The position numbers and the translations under genes are program-made. From Clarireedia homoeocarpa (Eukaryota; Ascomycota; Leotiomycetes; Helotiales; Rutstroemiaceae), in the NCBI GenBank assembly GCA_001465935.1, contig LNKV01000034.1, forward strand, positions 186,001 to 250,000: 64,000 bases of DNA. Direction: 5' to 3'. Under the pieces are notes generated by a model that was not told where the DNA came from, made no database searches, and worked only from the letters and a program-made list of their open reading frames with translations. Below, piece after piece: positions 20,439 to 32,219 of this stretch. Within the stretch, counting starts at the first letter, position 1. Each line of letters opens with the position of its first letter.

Positions 20439-22674
20439 TCATGATGACATCATCATCAATCTCGTCGTCCTCCTCTCCATCCTACTCGTTGGCGCCAACC
20501 CCACTCCATTTGCGCCCTCTCCAGCCGCCGCCATCCTCCCCATCTGTGCTCTCTTCCAAGCATCTCTTTCACAGAACACCCCTCCCCCAACCTCCCAATA
20601 CGCACCCTTCAAGCCCTTCCCACAATCACCACACTTCAAGCATCCCGTATGGAACTTCTCTTCTTCCCCTTCTCCCTCCAAATACTCTCCCTCAATACCA
20701 CCATCGCAAACCGTGCACAGCGATCCATTCAGCGAATGATAGTGTCTCTCACAATACGGTTTATCATCTAGGACGTAGAATTCCGATGACGGGAAGGGAG
20801 AACGACAGGTTGTGCATACGAAACAGGGTTTGTGGTAGCGGCCGGTGAGACGGCCGTCAGCAGAGGAGATGGATTTGCCTTTGATGGGAAGAGTGCAAGC
20901 TTTGCAGTTACCCTTTGAGGTGATGGGGCGGGAAGGTGCGTATGTAGTAGAGCCGGCTGTGGGGAGGATGGGAGCGGTGTGTGATCGTTGGGCTAATAGA
21001 GCTGGTGAGAGATCGCGGGTAGGTGGGTTTGGTGGCGTGGGTGATGGTTCGCGATTAGGTGTGCTGAGTGGTGCCGGCGAAGGAATGCGGGTTTGTGATG
21101 GAAAACGAGTCGCTTGAACGGTAGGATTTGGAGGTTGAGGAGGCTTTGGGAACCCGGAAAGAATAGGAGAGTATGGATCCAGCTCTTTCACGGGCTCTAA
21201 ATCCGAGGCTGATCTCGAATGCGGTTTAATATTTGCCATTGATGAAGTAATTTCCGACATAAGATCTGACATTCTGGCAGCACCGGCTGACTGTTTCCGG
21301 TTGTGACCGTTGTTTGAGGATCGTGGACTCGAACGTGAGCTTGTTCTGCTGTGTTGCGAGAAGTCGGAATGATTGGAAGATTGTGAGCCACTAGGGGTAT
21401 GGTAAGGATTATTGGCACCAAATTCTGCTTCTAAATTAATATTAGGTAATGGTGGAACATCTCCTGCTTTCTCTCCCGATCTTCCTCGGATGAGGCTTGC
21501 GCCTCGTGGCGGTAATGGTCTTGAAAGATCAGGACCAGATACCGACTTCTTCCGTCCCCTATCTTCGGATGATCTTTGACTTGATGTTCGGTGACCGGAG
21601 GTGCGCTGGCCAATAGGAGTGGTGCTCGGAATGGATGGGTTTCGTCTTGAAAAGTCTAGACTTTCCTTTCTCCGTGGGAACGTCTGTGATCTGCTTTCCT
21701 GACGTAGAGGTTCCTGGTAGTCATCTCCAGTCGCAAGACCAAATCCTCCATATCCATTATTTGGATGCACAGGAAAGTTGTTGCTCGACTGGTTGGTGTG
21801 AGTTCTTGTATGACCGTATGCTGCTGAAGGTTCTTCCACAGAACTTGGTTGCGTTGTTCGCATATCAACTGCTGGACTACTTTCGTTCGCGCTTACCACA
21901 GCAACCGCTTCGAGAACACGCTCGGTTTCGGGAGTTGTAGCCTTTCCACGATTTATGTCGAACCGGCTAGGAGCAGTGGTGTTCGTCTTTGGTAGCAGTG
22001 CACTGTTCGAAGCCGACATGGAACTTGGTGGCGCATATCGACTATCGGTCTGGTAGTCCTTTGGTGATAAGCTTTCCCATCCACCCTTTTGTTGTGATCT
22101 CTGCTTGCCTGGTCTAGGTGAAGGGAAACGAGGGAAGGCAGAATCTAAGTTAGACGACAATTGAGTAGGCGATGGAGGTCGCTGGATAGGTGAAAAGTTG
22201 CGAGAAGGTCTTCCAAATGGTGATCGAAGACGATCATTCGCGGATAATGGTGAAGTACTTCGGGAAGGAGATGCACTGCTTGCGGGTGTCAACTGGTCAT
22301 GTGGAAAGAATGGATGGTCTGTTGTCCTGTCAGTGTATTTCTCAAAGGGTGTAGTGCAGCTATACACACTCGCAGCAGATGTGTCGACCCTCGGAGGCAT
22401 TACTCTCCCGGGCTTCAAGAATGCTGGGCCATTTGAATATGGTTGATAGTGTGGCATCCTTTCGAAGGTGTTCCTAGAATCTGGTGGTGGTGTAGCTACA
22501 AGAGGTTGCTTAGCTAGGTTATAAGGTCTATCAAGAGAGTAAAAACTTACGTTCATTGGCAGGAGCAGTTCCGCCACACACATGTTCGCCCATCATGGCA
22601 ATTTCGATATCCACAGCACAACTTGAACATTTAATTGTTGGCAGAAAGCTCGACGCCCCTATTGAAGCAGCCAT
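20439..22674 (-). CDS. LIM-domain protein, paxillin-like
   Basis: Two exons on the minus strand, 22674-22551 and 22495-20439 (55-nt intron, GTAAGT to TTGTAG), giving 726 aa. The single long frame starts inside the intron; the spliced model restores an N terminus with a small zinc-finger-like motif, FLPTIKCSSCAVDIEIAMMG followed by EHVC, seen at the start of fungal paxillin-like proteins. Residues 43-560 are low complexity, rich in S, P, R, T and N, and probably disordered. LIM1 is at about 572-632 (CKAC...H..C..C..C...C..H) and LIM2 at about 635-690 (CTVC...H..C..CGDC...C..D), with all zinc ligands present. Related fungal proteins (Pxl1) act at sites of polarised growth and in the cytokinetic ring; that role is inferred here. 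The tail ends in a methionine-rich stretch. Confidence 0.85.
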
Positions 22675-23313
22675 GGTTTCCCGAATCAAATCTCAATTGC
22701 TTCAGATAGGCGTTGTTGAATTCGACCTGATTTCCAAAAAGTCGAGCTTTAATTGACCTTATTTCAAAGTCTCTTCCCTTGATTGATCCTAAAGTCAAGC
22801 ATGCGAAGCGGCTGTATATTTAAAGCTACCTACTCCTTCGCCCGCAGTCGAGGTATCACATAGGAAGGAGGGCGGCAAAAATTTTTTCGTGTATCCTGTA
22901 TATGAAATACAGAGCAAGGGATTCCGAGCGAAGGAAGATTGTGGGGAGCTCTACTAAGGATTGCGAAGTCGAACTTTTTCTGTTTCTTCTTTTGTTTCTT
23001 CTTTTGTTTCTGTTTTTGAAATGTTTCTTCTTATGTCATTGAACCCCAGAAACGTTTCCAAATCGATTGGTTCGTGGTAAGTCGTGCAGGTTAAAGGTTA
23101 GAGGTTAGAGGTTTCGCGCGATGTTTGTGTCTGATCGCAGAATATAGACGGCGAGGTTTTCGAGGGGTATTAGTTTTTAGTAATATAGTAATAGATTATT
23201 GAATGGGGTTTTTGACGATTAGAATAAATTGAGAGAATTATGTATGTCTCTTTGCAGGCCAAGAATGCAATGAATGACAAAATTGAATGTGACGCAGCAA
23301 GGACGACGCAAGA

Positions 23314-23390
23314 GGCCAAAAAATGAGGGCCAAAAATGAGGGCCAAAAATGAGGGCTAAAAATGAGAGTCAAAAACGAGAGTCAAAAACG
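23314..23390. repeat. 14-bp minisatellite AATGAGGGCCAAAA
   Basis: About five copies, drifting from AATGAGGGCCAAAA to AACGAGAGTCAAAA along the array. Confidence 0.85.
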
Positions 23391-23511
23391 TGCAACAAAA
23401 GTCGAGATAGATAACTATGTATGGTAGAGAGATGCAGATGCAGATGCAGATGCAGTTGCAGTGGTTGACACGATGGGGCGAGAGAAGCAAGAGGAAGAAG
23501 ATCTCGTGCAT

Positions 23512-23561
23512 CTCAAGCCATGTCCTGGTCTGGGGCCTCAAGCCATGTCCTGGTCTGGGAC
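23512..23561. repeat. Direct repeat of 25 bp
   Basis: Two adjacent near-identical copies of a segment beginning CTCAAGCCATGTCCTGGTCT. Confidence 0.8.
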
Positions 23562-23853
23562 CTGGGTGGTCAGGGTTGCTCAAAGACGGTTTGGAGTCTT
23601 GGCTGGAGATGGATGGTTGGTTGTGTGGTGCACCGCGCTTTCCCTTGGAGCCAATGCAGGAAGATGATTGGGCAGAAATTCAACCGAATGAAATGAATTA
23701 TTTGCGACGAGGAGATCTATGTCGCAATTATCAAAATTGCGACGGTATTCAAGGTCATGCGATACTTGCGCGATACTGGCGCGATACTTGCTCATTGGTG
23801 TCTTTCGAGAATGAGCACTTAAGATGACGGTATATAGCCCAGCCGTCGTCTGT

Positions 23854-23921
23854 ATAGTTGCTCGACTAAGGGAAGTGAATAGTTGCTCGACTAAGGGAAG
23901 TGAATAGTTGCTCGACTAAGG
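23854..23921. repeat. 25-bp minisatellite, nearly three copies
   Basis: Unit ATAGTTGCTCGACTAAGGGA plus AGTGA starting at 23854, 23879 and 23904; the third copy is truncated. Confidence 0.9.
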
Positions 23922-24267
23922 TGATGTTCTCTATATTATTCCCGACATTACCGTTATGATAGGGGGACATTGCAATACTGTAGTTTATGCTTTCAGGAGC
24001 CTTTCTTTCTATCCGCCATTGATTGCTCACCTCCAGCAATTTGAGAAGATACCTCGTCCTCGTCGTCGTCCAGCCCAAGCAAAGGCCTTTGCAGAGGGAT
24101 GCGCTGCACAGAGTCCGGTTGAGCTCCTACAAAGTACTTCTAGCCTCAGAGAGCCAAAGCTTTTGGCGTTCCACCTTGCGCGTCAAGGGCCGTAGAAGGA
24201 ACCCAGCTGTGATAGCAACGAATTCAGGGATTACCAACGCAGTGCGCATTTTCAGGTACCGTGTGTG

Positions 24268-24350
24268 CGAGTAGGTAGTCTTGCATGCGAGCAGGTAGTC
24301 TTCTTACATGCGAGTAGGTAGTCTTCTTACATGCGAGTAGGTAGTCTTGC
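24268..24350. repeat. Minisatellite with GCGAGTAGGTAGTCTT core
   Basis: Four copies of the core spaced by TGCAT or CTTACAT; one copy has GAGCAGG instead of GAGTAGG. Confidence 0.85.
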
Positions 24351-25039
24351 AGTAAGAAAAAGAAACACTCAGCCGTACGCAGAACCGCCGTTTCCCTTTG
24401 GAATGTTCTACCCTTACGCCATTTCGATTTCGCACTGCACCGCACCGCACAGATATTGCCCATGACCAAAAGGCGAATCGGTTTCAGATGTCGCGCGCGT
24501 TACAAAGTCCTCTACGAAGTACTTACTTAATCTTACCTAAGAATAGGTTGAGAGACAAAAAGGTGAGAAATCCAAAATCCTTAAGGTGCTGGATCCATCT
24601 CTACTCTACTCCACTCTACTCTACTCTCCTCTCCTCCTCTCCAGAGTACGTGAACCCTGCGCCGATAGAGTTCTTAGCCACTTCGGGTCCTTACCGCCGG
24701 TCAACCCTCGGAAAAAGATGCTTTACTCCCCTGTCGTCCTCATGTTGTGCTACCTTCACACAGCAGCATGGGATTACGTTGCACATGTTTCTTTATCGCA
24801 TTGTTGCATTCGAGAAGCTTGCATTGGAAGGCGCTTTGTTTACTCCCCATTTGCAATGCCGGAAAAAGGAGAGGGTGATGTGAGGGTGATGTGAGGGTGA
24901 TGTGATAACCTTGGTACATCGTACAGATCCATCTCAATCCCCTCGAGTCATTCAATTGTGCTCCTTCCCGCCTTCAAAATCCACTTGTCAAAGACTTCCG
25001 GCATCATTCCATCACCAAAAGGCCACGGGAACGGGAATG

Positions 25040-25160
25040 CACATCTCCCATCTCCCATCTCCCATCTCCCATCTCCCATCTCCCATCTCCCATCTCCATC
25101 TCATCATCTCCACCTCCATCTCCATCTCATCATCTCCATCTCCATCTCATCATCTCCTAT
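25040..25160. repeat. 7-bp TCCCATC array and related CATCTC repeats
   Basis: About eight TCCCATC units followed by CATCTCCAT/CATCTCATCAT variants on one strand, a pyrimidine-rich tract. Confidence 0.85.
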
Positions 25161-27717
25161 CTTCAAGCCGTCCCGCTATCAATAGTTTTTCCTATTTTCT
25201 CACTCCCACTCCCGTCAGGGTTGTTGCCGAGGATATATATTGAGTTAAGGTCCGTGGTTGGTTGCCCGGTATCTTAGCCCCTGATCTCCACCTAGGACTT
25301 CCAGAAATAGGTCGCTGCCCAAATGTGTAATTTCCATGAAAGGCGATCGATCATCGTTTGGGAAAAAGCGTCGAAGGAAATTTAGCCTCGCTGTTACTTC
25401 GAAAATGGGGCCGTGAGTTTTGTGGCGGCTTAATTGGATAGATACATATATGCTCGCTGGACTGCACCTTGAGGATTGTAACCTTACGGATGTATACTGT
25501 CGATTGGCATGGTCGAGACATTTTGGCAAAAAAAAATTTGGCAAAAATTTGTTGCTTTCCTACGTATCAAGTGCATGAGACTCATTTCGATAAAGCGATC
25601 GATTACAAGTATGTTGCCGGAGAAGACGACAGGAAACGTGTCTTTCTTTTACCTTGACCTTGGTCTGGAACCTCATGGAAGATGTGCGTGAAAATGATAC
25701 CTACTACAGTACTACAACCATCTTCCTGCTTCTAGCACAACCGCAACGGCACAGTCCAAACTCCATCCAACAGACCGCACTTCTCACTCCCCTCGCCCAG
25801 CTGAGAGTGCGACTTTGTGCAACAGGCACTCAGTCTCATGCTGCCAACCGATATATGTATGTACGAAGTACCTTCAATCACAATGATCCCATCCAATTGC
25901 AGATAGGTACAGAAGTACGGTGAGGACGTTTTTTTTTTTTTTTTTTTTTCTCGTTCACCACTTGGTAGTAGACTTATCTCCACCCGTCCACGCCACTTTC
26001 ACTGGTTCTTCCGTTCTCAAAGTAGAGGCCCAATCTGGAAATGCAGGTATCGGATGGTATTGAAGATGGAATGGGAAATAAACCGATATACAACCTTGAC
26101 GACCAAGCAGTGAAGCGCACGTGGTGTAAAGCTGTAAAGCTGTAAAGCTGCAAAAAGTCTTCCATCAAGCGATATCTGCGAATATGGAACATGGGAATAT
26201 GAAATATGCAACGCCGTCTCGAACTTGGATGATGCCGAATGGGGAACTTTGGCACGCGATCAATCGCCGCAAGGGCTTTCCATACGTTTCTTGTCATCCA
26301 GATATTGAAGATGCTCACGATGCTGTAAGGTCGGCGCAACCAAGTGCGTTAAGCGGGGCAGAAGCCTACTATTGTATGTACATAGTTCTACAAGTGAATC
26401 CCCAACATTCTCATTCACGAAAACGGCCAGCCGACTTTGCAACCTTGGCGAACAATTTCAACCCGTGGGCCGATGCAAACCACTGATTTGTTCTCAACTT
26501 GTCCGGCGTCCATATATATACAGCACCTCTCCACATCTTCTCCAGATCTCCGCATGAGACAGCTAAGGACCAAGTACGTACAGTAGGCGTGGTAGGCGTG
26601 GTAGGCGTGGGAGGATTATCTAATGTTTCTTAGCAACTGGCCCCCGACAAGATTCGTCATAGGATGGATGGCCTTGGCACAGCATGGGATACTGGTCTCT
26701 GCTCTGTGCATACAGTAGCGGAGCCAAATGGGAAACGAATCCATGTCCTTCGCCCAGTCCCGTCGCCGAGTTGAAGCGTTGAGCTCGTCGTGGGCGGATT
26801 TTATGCAGTCGGCCAATCACTTGCTGCAATGCCATTGGTGGGCCAGTAGCTTCGCTGGCGACAGGCACAGCTACAGTTACTCTCTCGGTACCTTTTTAGT
26901 GGGGGATAAAGCGGATTCGGTTCTCGTACTCAAGTACAGTACGTACTCGTACGTACTCGTACTTGTTATCGGATTATCGGCCAAAAAGAATTTAAATACG
27001 ACTTCACATCCCCCACGATTTCCAAAGTTTCTTCTTCCACCACAATCAATACTTCGTAGAGTCGAATCTTCAATTGCCAAATCAAGGTCCAAATCTTCCT
27101 CCCAAAATCAACACATACAGTCGATCGCACTTTCGAGTGTGATCACCAAAGTCGTCAAGACGTTTTCCAATCTTCTTAACTCGTAAGTATTTACATGCTG
27201 TTTCCCTCGCCCCCGTCAAGCTCTTTCCCAAGCAACATCCTTCTGCGCAATCACCATACTTGGCTATCATGCATTTGCCCGACCTTCCTTCCTCCACCCT
27301 CATTCTCATTGTTTACCTCCCAACCCGCCATGGCGCCATAACTTTGCGCCATGATGTTGTCCTTCCTTCCTCTTATATGCCTCGCCCCTCCCATTACAGT
27401 AGGAACTTCGCAGGAAACCACCATGCTAACAGCTATTCAACAGTTCGCACCATCCGTTTGCTGGAGCCCGTTGCTCTTCCGCAGCAGGAGCATCGGACTC
27501 GCCGTTTGCTAGATAAAAAGCCGTGCAAATAACAGAATCATTCTTCAACAAAACACAACATTTGCACACTTTTTGTCTACACATCAATACCCATCAAATC
27601 ACTCGAATCCAAACATTCATAGCTACTCCTAGGCTTCTAAATCACTCCTAAGATCCCTACAAATATCTTTCTACACAAAACAAGAACATTCAAGAACTTT
27701 TCGAGTTTCTGATCAAG

Positions 27718-29451
27718 ATGGCTCCTCACGCAAACGGTACCAGCTTCAGCAGCGGAAATGGTGCGAATTCCCAACCTACCAACAAGGACTTGTTCACAGT
27801 CAGCTCTCCAAACGTCATCTACACTGAGAACGAGATCCGCTCAAAGTACAGCTACCGTACTACCTCTGTCATCGAAACTGCGGGCGGCAAGTTTGTTGCT
27901 ACTCCTAAGGAAACTGTCTACGATTTCAAGGTTGACCGTAAGATCCCCAAGACTGGTATGATGCTTGTTGGCTGGGGTGGAAACAACGGTACCACGGTCA
28001 CTGCTGGTATCATTGCTAACCGTCGTGGTCTCTCATGGGAGACTCGCGAGACTACTCGTGAAGCTAACTACTACGGTTCGGTTATTATGGGTTCTACCAT
28101 GAAACTTGGCACTAACGCACGCACTGGTGAGGATGTCAACATTCCTTTCCATGATGTCTTGCCCATGGTTCATCCCAACGATCTCGTCATTGGTGGATGG
28201 GATATCAGTGGTCTCAACCTGTCTGCTGCCATGGACCGTGCCGGTGTTCTTGAGCCCACCCTGAAGGCTCAACTCAGGAAGGAGATGTCTGAGATGGTTC
28301 CACTTCCCAGTATCTACTACCCAGATTTCATTGCTGCCAATCAGGAAGACCGTGCCGACAACGTCCTCCCAGGTAGCAAAGCTTGCTTGGAACATCTCGA
28401 GAAGATCCGTAAGGATATCCGGTAAGCATTGCATTCACCATTCTTCACTTCATTCATTCAGCATGCACTAACTCTACACTTAGTGACTTCAAGGCGAACA
28501 ACGGACTCGACAAGGTCATCGTCCAATGGACTGCCAATACCGAACGGTTTGCCGAGCTCATTGATGGCGTAAACGATACTGCCGACAACCTTCTTAAGGC
28601 CATCGAGAATGGACACGAGGAAGTTTCTCCATCGACCGTCTTCGCAGTTGCTTGCATTCTCGAAAATGCTCCATTCATCAATGGTTCACCACAAAACACT
28701 TTCGTCCCTGGTTGCATCGAGCTCGCCGAGAGACACAACGCCTTCATTGGTGGTGACGACTTCAAGTCTGGACAAACCAAGATGAAATCTGCTCTGGTTG
28801 ACTTCTTGATCAGTGCTGGTATCAAGCTTACTGCTATCTCCAGTTACAACCATCTTGGTAACAACGATGGAAAGAACCTCAGCTCGCAAAAACAATTCCG
28901 CTCCAAGGAAATTTCCAAGTCCAACGTTGTCGATGACATGGTTGCAGCTAACACTGTTCTCTACAAGAAGGGTGAACATCCTGATCATTGTGTTGTTATC
29001 AAGTACATGCCAGCCGTTGGTGACAACAAGCGTGCTCTTGATGAGTACTATGCTGAGATCTTCATGGGTGGCCATCAAACCATTTCGTAAGTCTTAGTTG
29101 TCTTATGCATTATCAGTTTCATTCACTAACGCTGTATTTAGTCTCTTCAACGTCTGCGAGGACTCACTTCTTGCATCTCCATTGATCATTGATCTTGTTG
29201 TCATTGCCGAGATGATGACTCGTATTCAATGGAAGGCACACTCCAGCGACGGTGCTGCTACCAAGGACTTTAAGAGCTTCCACAGTGTGCTAAGCATTCT
29301 CAGCTACATGCTCAAGGCTCCATTAACTCCACCAGGAACTCCTGTTGTCAACGCTCTTGCTAAGCAACGAGGTGCTTTAACTAACATTTTCCGTGCTTGT
29401 GTTGGACTCGAACCTGAGAACGACATGACTCTGGAGCACAAGCTTTTCTGA
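27718..29451 (+). CDS. INO1: Inositol-3-phosphate synthase
   Basis: Converts glucose 6-phosphate to inositol 3-phosphate with NAD, the committed step of inositol synthesis; cytosolic. Exons 27718-28421, 28484-29086 and 29142-29451 give 538 aa, the usual length (about 530). Signature segments: the Rossmann motif LVGWGGNNGTTVTAGI at about residues 82-97; DVLPMVHPNDLVIGGWDISG; then, in exon 2, VIVQWTANTERF, FINGSPQNTFVPG and GDDFKSGQTKMKS; and SSYNHLGNNDGKNLS, which holds active-site residues. Codons are biased towards C-ending forms, fitting a highly expressed gene. Introns are 62 and 55 nt. ATG at 27718 follows a pyrimidine/CA-rich leader. I did not find the yeast inositol-response element upstream. 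There is no neighbouring inositol gene; the PI-PLC gene is 20 kb away and unrelated in context. Confidence 0.97.
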
Positions 29452-29851
29452 GCTCGTCGTAGCTTCGATCTGGTGAACCGTAGAAGTAGTAGTTGATCAA
29501 TGAACTGGTTGGGTCGTTTACATAGGTGTTATTCTTGTCTACCTCGGGGCGATAAGTGCCTTGCATTCGTTCTTTAGATAGGATAATATTCCACAATTGA
29601 AGAATGTTGGACTTCACACTTTTTGCCTTGAATTGATGATTCTGAAATCATGTCTTTGTCTTTGCTCTAGAAATTTAAAAATATTCGTTGATTTTGCTCG
29701 AACGAAGCCAAGATGGGTATAGAAACCTAGGTGGCCAGTGCACCTTTGTTGCTGACTTTCAAACATCAACTTCAACTTCACTTTCATCCTCAAACATTCT
29801 ACTTCATCTTACTTCACAGTATTTCTTCAACAAACAAGTTCTAATACTAAG
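29452..29851. other. Intergenic between INO1 and the OB-fold gene
   Basis: About 400 bp holding the INO1 3' region and the promoter of the next gene; nothing else recognised. Confidence 0.6.
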
Positions 29852-32219
29852 ATGAACATGGAGCTGAATCAAACAGAAGAAACTGTAGCAGGATCAGCAA
29901 AGGAAAACAATCCAGGAGATGGGTTCACAGAAGCTGAAGGTGTGACGATGGCAGGATGGGATTCAAAGAATTGGCATCCGCCGACTGATGCGGAGGGGAA
30001 GGAGAGGATTTACGAAGAAGTGGAAGGGATTGGGGATTTGGTGCCAGGTTTGAGGGGAGTGCGGTTTATGGGGAGGGTGAGGGGGTTGAATGTGGTGTGG
30101 GGACGGAGTGAGAGGGAGAAGAGTGCGAGGGGTTGGGTTTATGTGGTTTTGGGGGATGAGGGTGGGAATGTGGGGGTGAGCTAAGATTTTTCTCTTGCGT
30201 TTTGTTTTCTTTTTGATTTTGATTTGGTTAGTTTGGGACGTTTGCTTTGAATATTTGTTGTAGATATGGTAGAAAGTCCTCTTGGTGGGACAGGGCGAAA
30301 AAGTATGAATGTTGAAAGACTGAGAGATGATGGTGAGGTCAGGAAAGAAGTCTGGAACAAGCGAACAGCAGCAGAAAGAGTTCTTCACCCAATCACAAAC
30401 AGATGGATATGCACGTATATAACTTGGCTAACAGTTCCATTTCCAACAGATCAAGCTCTACTTCGCCCAAACTCCTTACCCAATCCAACTCGGCTCCCTT
30501 CTTTCAATCTGGACCGCGTTCATTTCCGCAAGTCCAAAATCCGACAGAGGATCAACAATATCCGCAGGATTAGCACCGGGCGCCGGAGCAGGGTCAAACT
30601 CTGCGGTTTCTATTTATGCGAATATGTTCCCAGGACGCAATCGTAGTGATTGTGTTATGATTATGGGAGAGAATGAGGGAAGTCGTGGGGTTTGTAGGAC
30701 GCCGATGGGTGGTGGAAGTGGAGGGAAGGGAGCAAGCGGGAGGGGAGAGTTGAATGGATTAATGACATTAGAGAGTTGGAAAAACGGAGGCTGGGATGGC
30801 GTCCCTGGCGCACGAATTCTAGTCTGCGTAGGAAGTATAAGCGGTGCTAGGACCGTGAAGAGAAAAGACAAAGAAGGAAAAGAAGCAGGGAGTGTTAATG
30901 TTCGGGAAGTTGAACTACTCGATCACACCGGGAGCGTAACATGGAGTATTTGGGGTGAGGATCTGAACTCAAGTTTAGAATGTTGGAAGGGGAAAGGGGC
31001 GGTACTGCTGTTTACAGATCCGGTATTTAAAGTGGGTTATAGAGGGAGAGCGGGGCTGAGTCTGGGAAAAGATACGTTGGTGGATGTGGAGCCGGATTGT
31101 GAGGATGCAAGGTGGTTGAGGCGGTGGTTGAGGGGGAGAGAAAGGAAGAGGGAGAGAGTGGGGATGAAGGTTCCTGAGGGGGTGTTTGAGGAGGCCGGAT
31201 GGGATGGACCGAGACCAGCGTTGTTTAAATTGGCGGATATTGATGAGTGGTTTGTATTTTTCCTACCCTGGTATCTCCTGTTATTTCGTCCTAATCCTGT
31301 TATTATTCACCACGCTCGTTCTTCAAATCATAGTCTTCAATTCTAGCTTTTCCTATCTATCTATTTCTACATCGTTCCTTTCCATTCAACATAGCATTTT
31401 CCCTCAGGTTGTCCATATACTCACTCAACTAACATAACCCTAGGGTCCGCGACGAACCACATCAAACATTCACCGGATTCATCAGCGTTATCATCTTAGA
31501 TGTATATCTCGTCCAGAATTACCGCCGCAATATGCTCATGTGTACAGAATGGTACGTTCTTTCTGTTTCCTTCCCTTTGTCTTCCCCCCTTGAGCTTACC
31601 CAATATCATTCCCTCCTATTAATATCCTTTATTCCTTGAATAATATCTATATATATCTATATATTTCTAACTGCACTTTATTCTCCTCTGCACTTACAGC
31701 TATTCTCTTCCCCAGTCAATCCAACTAACTTTCCCTTCCGCTCCCAGTTGCCACAAACCCCAATACACCAATTCCCCCTCCCCTACAACCCACCCATCCA
31801 AAACCGCACCCTCCTGCCCACACTGCCAAACCCCCATCCCCCCCAGCTCCTTCACCCTCAACCCATCTATTCTCGGTCTCCTCGTCGACGAAACCGGCTC
31901 CATCCAAGCCAAAGGCATGATCTGGGCTCCGCGCGCATGGGAAGATGTGCTCGGACGGAATATGCATGACGTGCATCTGTTGGGGGCGGAAGGATGCTGG
32001 GAGTTGGAGGAGCGACTGAGGGGGATGAGGGGGAGTTTTTGGGTCGGCTGGATGGGTGAGAGAGATGGAGATGGAGAGGAAGGGGAAGGGGTAGGGGGGG
32101 TAGGAAAAGGGGGTGTTGGGGAGACGAGGGAAGGTAAGGAGGGGAAAGATGATCCGAGGGGAATGGAAGTGGAAGTGGGGACGGGGGGCAGACTATGTGT
32201 TTTGGGGATGAAGATGTAA
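29852..32219 (+). CDS. OB-fold / zinc-ribbon ssDNA-binding-like protein (RPA1/MEIOB-like)
   Basis: Four exons, 29852-30175, 30450-31249, 31444-31551 and 31700-32219, splice in frame to 583 aa. The first intron is long (275 nt). I see three parts: an N-terminal OB-like segment (VRFMGRVRGLNVVWGR, WVYVVLGDEGGNVG joined to IKLYFAQTPYPIQLG); a central OB fold resembling RPA1 DBD folds (RILVCVGSISGARTV, VELLDHTGSVTWSIWGED, GAVLLFTDPVF); and a C-terminal part opening with GFISVIILDVYLV, a zinc ribbon (CTEC, a further Cys, then CPHC about 40 residues on) and LLVDETGSIQAKGMIW. This order resembles RPA1 and its meiotic relative MEIOB. If right, it binds single-stranded DNA in recombination. The glycine/glutamate-rich C-terminal tail (about residues 505-545) looks disordered. 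The architecture is visible; the meiotic role is inference. Confidence 0.65.

Larger units (their letters stand above)
22675..27717. other. 5-kb gene-free region rich in tandem repeats
   Basis: No open frame here has codon structure or similarity I can support. The region holds upstream sequences for the LIM gene (left) and INO1 (right) and many short tandem arrays: T-rich tracts near 22975-23020, a 14-bp array (23314-23390), a 25-bp array (23854-23921), a 23-26-bp array (24268-24350), ACTCT runs (24600-24640), a 7-bp TCCCATC array (25040-25100), T21 near 25929, and GTAGGCGTG x3 (26583-26610). Confidence 0.7.

Noticed and set aside
20059..24350. Short repeats that could suggest a CRISPR array
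   Set aside because: Units are head to tail or drift gradually, with no unique spacers; the DNA is eukaryotic.
6400..29451. An inositol/phosphoinositide gene cluster (PI-PLC-like and INO1)
   Set aside because: The two genes are about 20 kb apart with many unrelated genes between; no sign of linkage in function.
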